From an uncultured Actinomycetes bacterium (GTDB taxonomy: Bacteria; Actinomycetota; Actinomycetes; Nanopelagicales; Nanopelagicaceae): a stretch of DNA of 5,293 nt. The notes beneath the pieces are model-generated. The model ran no database searches. It was not told where the DNA came from and was given only the letters and a program-made list of their open reading frames with translations. The position numbers were made by a program, and so were the translations under genes. Positions 5,129 to 5,293 of this stretch are shown piece after piece; position 1 is the stretch's first letter; the number at the start of each line of letters is the position of its first letter. Location: assembly GCA_903865885.1 (NCBI GenBank), contig CAIPLJ010000098.1:1-5293 (forward strand). The letters are read 5' to 3'.

Positions 5129-5293
5129 ATGCAGAAGTTAATTGAAATATGGCAGTGGGAAGCACGTGATGATCTCAACGTCAGCGATTGGAAAGCTGAT
5201 ATGAGAGTATGGCGTGAAATGTTGCTAGGGCTCGGTGCAAAATCTGTCGAGCTCTACAGTGGTTCATATGGAAGAGACGATAAGAGTTGGATC
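5129..5293 (+). CDS. Unrecognised protein, 5' end only
   Basis: An open frame runs from the ATG at 5129 to the end of the window (55 codons, no stop). The visible residues begin MQKLIEIWQWEARDDL and contain no membrane segment or signal peptide, so the product is probably cytosolic. The pattern suggests strand (KLIEIWQWEA), helix (SDWKADMRVWREMLLGLGA), strand (KSVELYSGSYG). This would fit the beta-alpha-beta opening of a dimeric alpha/beta-barrel (ferredoxin-like) domain, but that is inference from pattern only. A GGGA sequence is 5 nt upstream, and the gene is 26 nt after the 117-aa membrane-protein gene, so co-transcription is likely. No function is assigned. Confidence 0.7.
   Translation, partial: MQKLIEIWQWEARDDLNVSDWKADMRVWREMLLGLGAKSVELYSGSYGRDDKSWI

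Overview
The window is a gene-dense bacterial chromosome segment of roughly middling G+C with very short intergenic gaps. The ureohydrolase closely resembles the actinobacterial agmatinase family, and its gene appears to be leaderless, a common trait in Actinobacteria. Together with the moderate G+C and compact layout, this suggests a streamlined actinobacterium, possibly a freshwater Nanopelagicales (acI) type. The taxonomic guess is inference from remembered family features, not a search result.

Layout. (1) Positions 1-2674, plus strand, hold a tightly packed efflux operon. It comprises the 3' end of a HlyD/MacA-type adaptor, a MacB/LolD-type ABC ATPase, a MacB/FtsX-type permease and a membrane-anchored protein with a DUF5666-like C-terminal domain. 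Gaps are 8 nt, a 13-nt overlap and 12 nt. The adaptor supplies the extracytoplasmic channel, the ATPase and permease form the mechanotransmission-type ABC core, and the DUF5666 protein is probably an accessory. Three of the four products carry glycine-rich runs outside their folded domains. (2) Positions 2677-3675, minus strand, hold an agmatinase-family ureohydrolase. It converges on the efflux operon with only 2 nt between the stop codons. Its start codon sits 6 nt after a good -10 hexamer, which points to a leaderless mRNA. (3) Positions 3769-5293, plus strand, hold a run of small genes. They are a DUF4345-like four-helix membrane protein, a Trp-rich membrane protein of unknown family, a 117-aa membrane protein of unknown family, and the start of an unrecognised soluble-looking protein that runs off the window.

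The most notable structural oddity is at 4636-4692. The intergenic region after the Trp-rich gene carries a diverged second copy (42 of 57 bases identical) of the last 18 codons plus stop of the DUF4345-like gene. Its frame and reading sense are preserved. This looks like the scar of a tandem paralogue or of a recombinational cassette insertion. No CRISPR array, RNA gene, insertion sequence or phage feature was seen. Nothing here clearly proves a new biological system; the glycine-rich efflux operon and the small-membrane-protein cluster are the best candidates for a closer look.
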